In this document: in pieces, positions 5,775 to 5,869 of the stretch
Layout: each line of letters starts with the position of its first letter
Position numbering within the stretch: position 1 is the stretch's first letter
Assembly: GCA_030830415.1 (NCBI GenBank)
Contig: JAURNB010000007.1
Span: forward strand, 1 to 5,869
DNA from: Acidimicrobiales bacterium
GTDB taxonomy: Bacteria; Actinomycetota; Acidimicrobiia; Acidimicrobiales; Ilumatobacteraceae
Length of the DNA: 5,869 nucleotides
Reading direction: 5' to 3'
Notes under the pieces: model-generated
Databases searched by the model: none
What the model saw: only the letters and a program-made list of their open reading frames with translations
Told to the model about the DNA's origin: nothing
Made by a program: the position numbers and the translations under genes

Positions 5775-5826
5775 TCGGCATCCGCATACGTCGCATCACG
5801 CCCTGAGTGACTAGTTTTCATATCGC

Positions 5827-5869
5827 ATGACTACTGAATTGCCCACCGGGCTCACCCCTGAAATTGTCG
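5827..5869 (+). CDS. Start of an unidentified gene, cut by the right edge
   Basis: An ATG at 5827 opens a frame of 14 complete codons (MTTELPTGLTPEIV) that continues past the edge. An in-frame TAG at 5812-5814 means this is the first ATG, GTG or TTG available in the frame. There is no Shine-Dalgarno. A TAGTTT box (5812-5817) ends 9 nt before the ATG and could serve as a -10. The layout, divergent from the thioredoxin-fold gene across a 65-bp spacer, is what a real gene start would look like, but 14 residues are too few to name a family. Confidence 0.45.
   Translation, partial: MTTELPTGLTPEIV

Noticed and set aside
5762..5821. ATG at 5821 as the start of the thioredoxin-fold gene
   Set aside because: The 20 added residues (beginning MKTSHSGRD) resemble spacer DNA and not the thioredoxin fold. 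The ATG at 5761 begins at the expected first strand and has a -10-like box at leaderless spacing.

Overview
The window reads as a chromosomal housekeeping segment from an actinobacterium (Actinomycetota). The main evidence is the gene order comEA - comEC - holA, convergent with rpsT and followed by lepA. As I recall, Mycobacterium tuberculosis keeps the same block (Rv2415c, Rv2414c, Rv2413c, Rv2412, then lepA), and streptomycetes have a similar one. Base composition looks moderate by eye rather than the very high G+C of soil actinobacteria, and start sites generally lack Shine-Dalgarno sequences. A lineage such as the freshwater or marine Acidimicrobiia would fit, but that placement is inference.

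Layout from left to right. Positions 1-1277 (minus) hold the first 425 codons of lepA (elongation factor 4), cut by the window edge. A 63-bp divergent spacer follows, then rpsT (ribosomal protein S20, plus, 1341-1595). The end of rpsT overlaps by 17 bp the end of holA (DNA polymerase III delta subunit, minus, 1579-2595). holA starts inside the stop codon of comEC (minus, 2592-3833), which encodes a short DNA-uptake channel protein without the usual C-terminal metallo-beta-lactamase-like domain. A four-helix membrane protein of unknown function (plus, 3832-4278) lies in the opposite orientation between comEC and comEA. Its start codon shares bases with that of comEC, and its stop is 3 bp from the stop of comEA. 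comEA (minus, 4282-5016) encodes the membrane-anchored DNA receptor. Upstream of it is a CnoX/YbbN-like thioredoxin-TPR protein (minus, 5057-5761). At the right edge a divergent gene begins at 5827, with only 14 codons visible. No stretch over 300 bases lacks a gene. I see no tRNA, rRNA, CRISPR array, insertion sequence or convincing terminator.

Functionally, ComEA and ComEC would act together in DNA uptake. HolA is translationally coupled to ComEC, while LepA and S20 belong to translation. The most interesting points are: (a) the reversed membrane-protein gene embedded in the com cluster, which makes trx-comEA-comEC-holA look like a possible noncontiguous operon; (b) the minimal ComEC; (c) the SPAC active site of the thioredoxin-fold protein, which lacks the first redox cysteine; (d) a recurring TANNNT box 6-11 nt before start codons with no Shine-Dalgarno, suggesting leaderless or nearly leaderless mRNAs. 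I found no wholly new system; the reversed gene is the best candidate for something undescribed.
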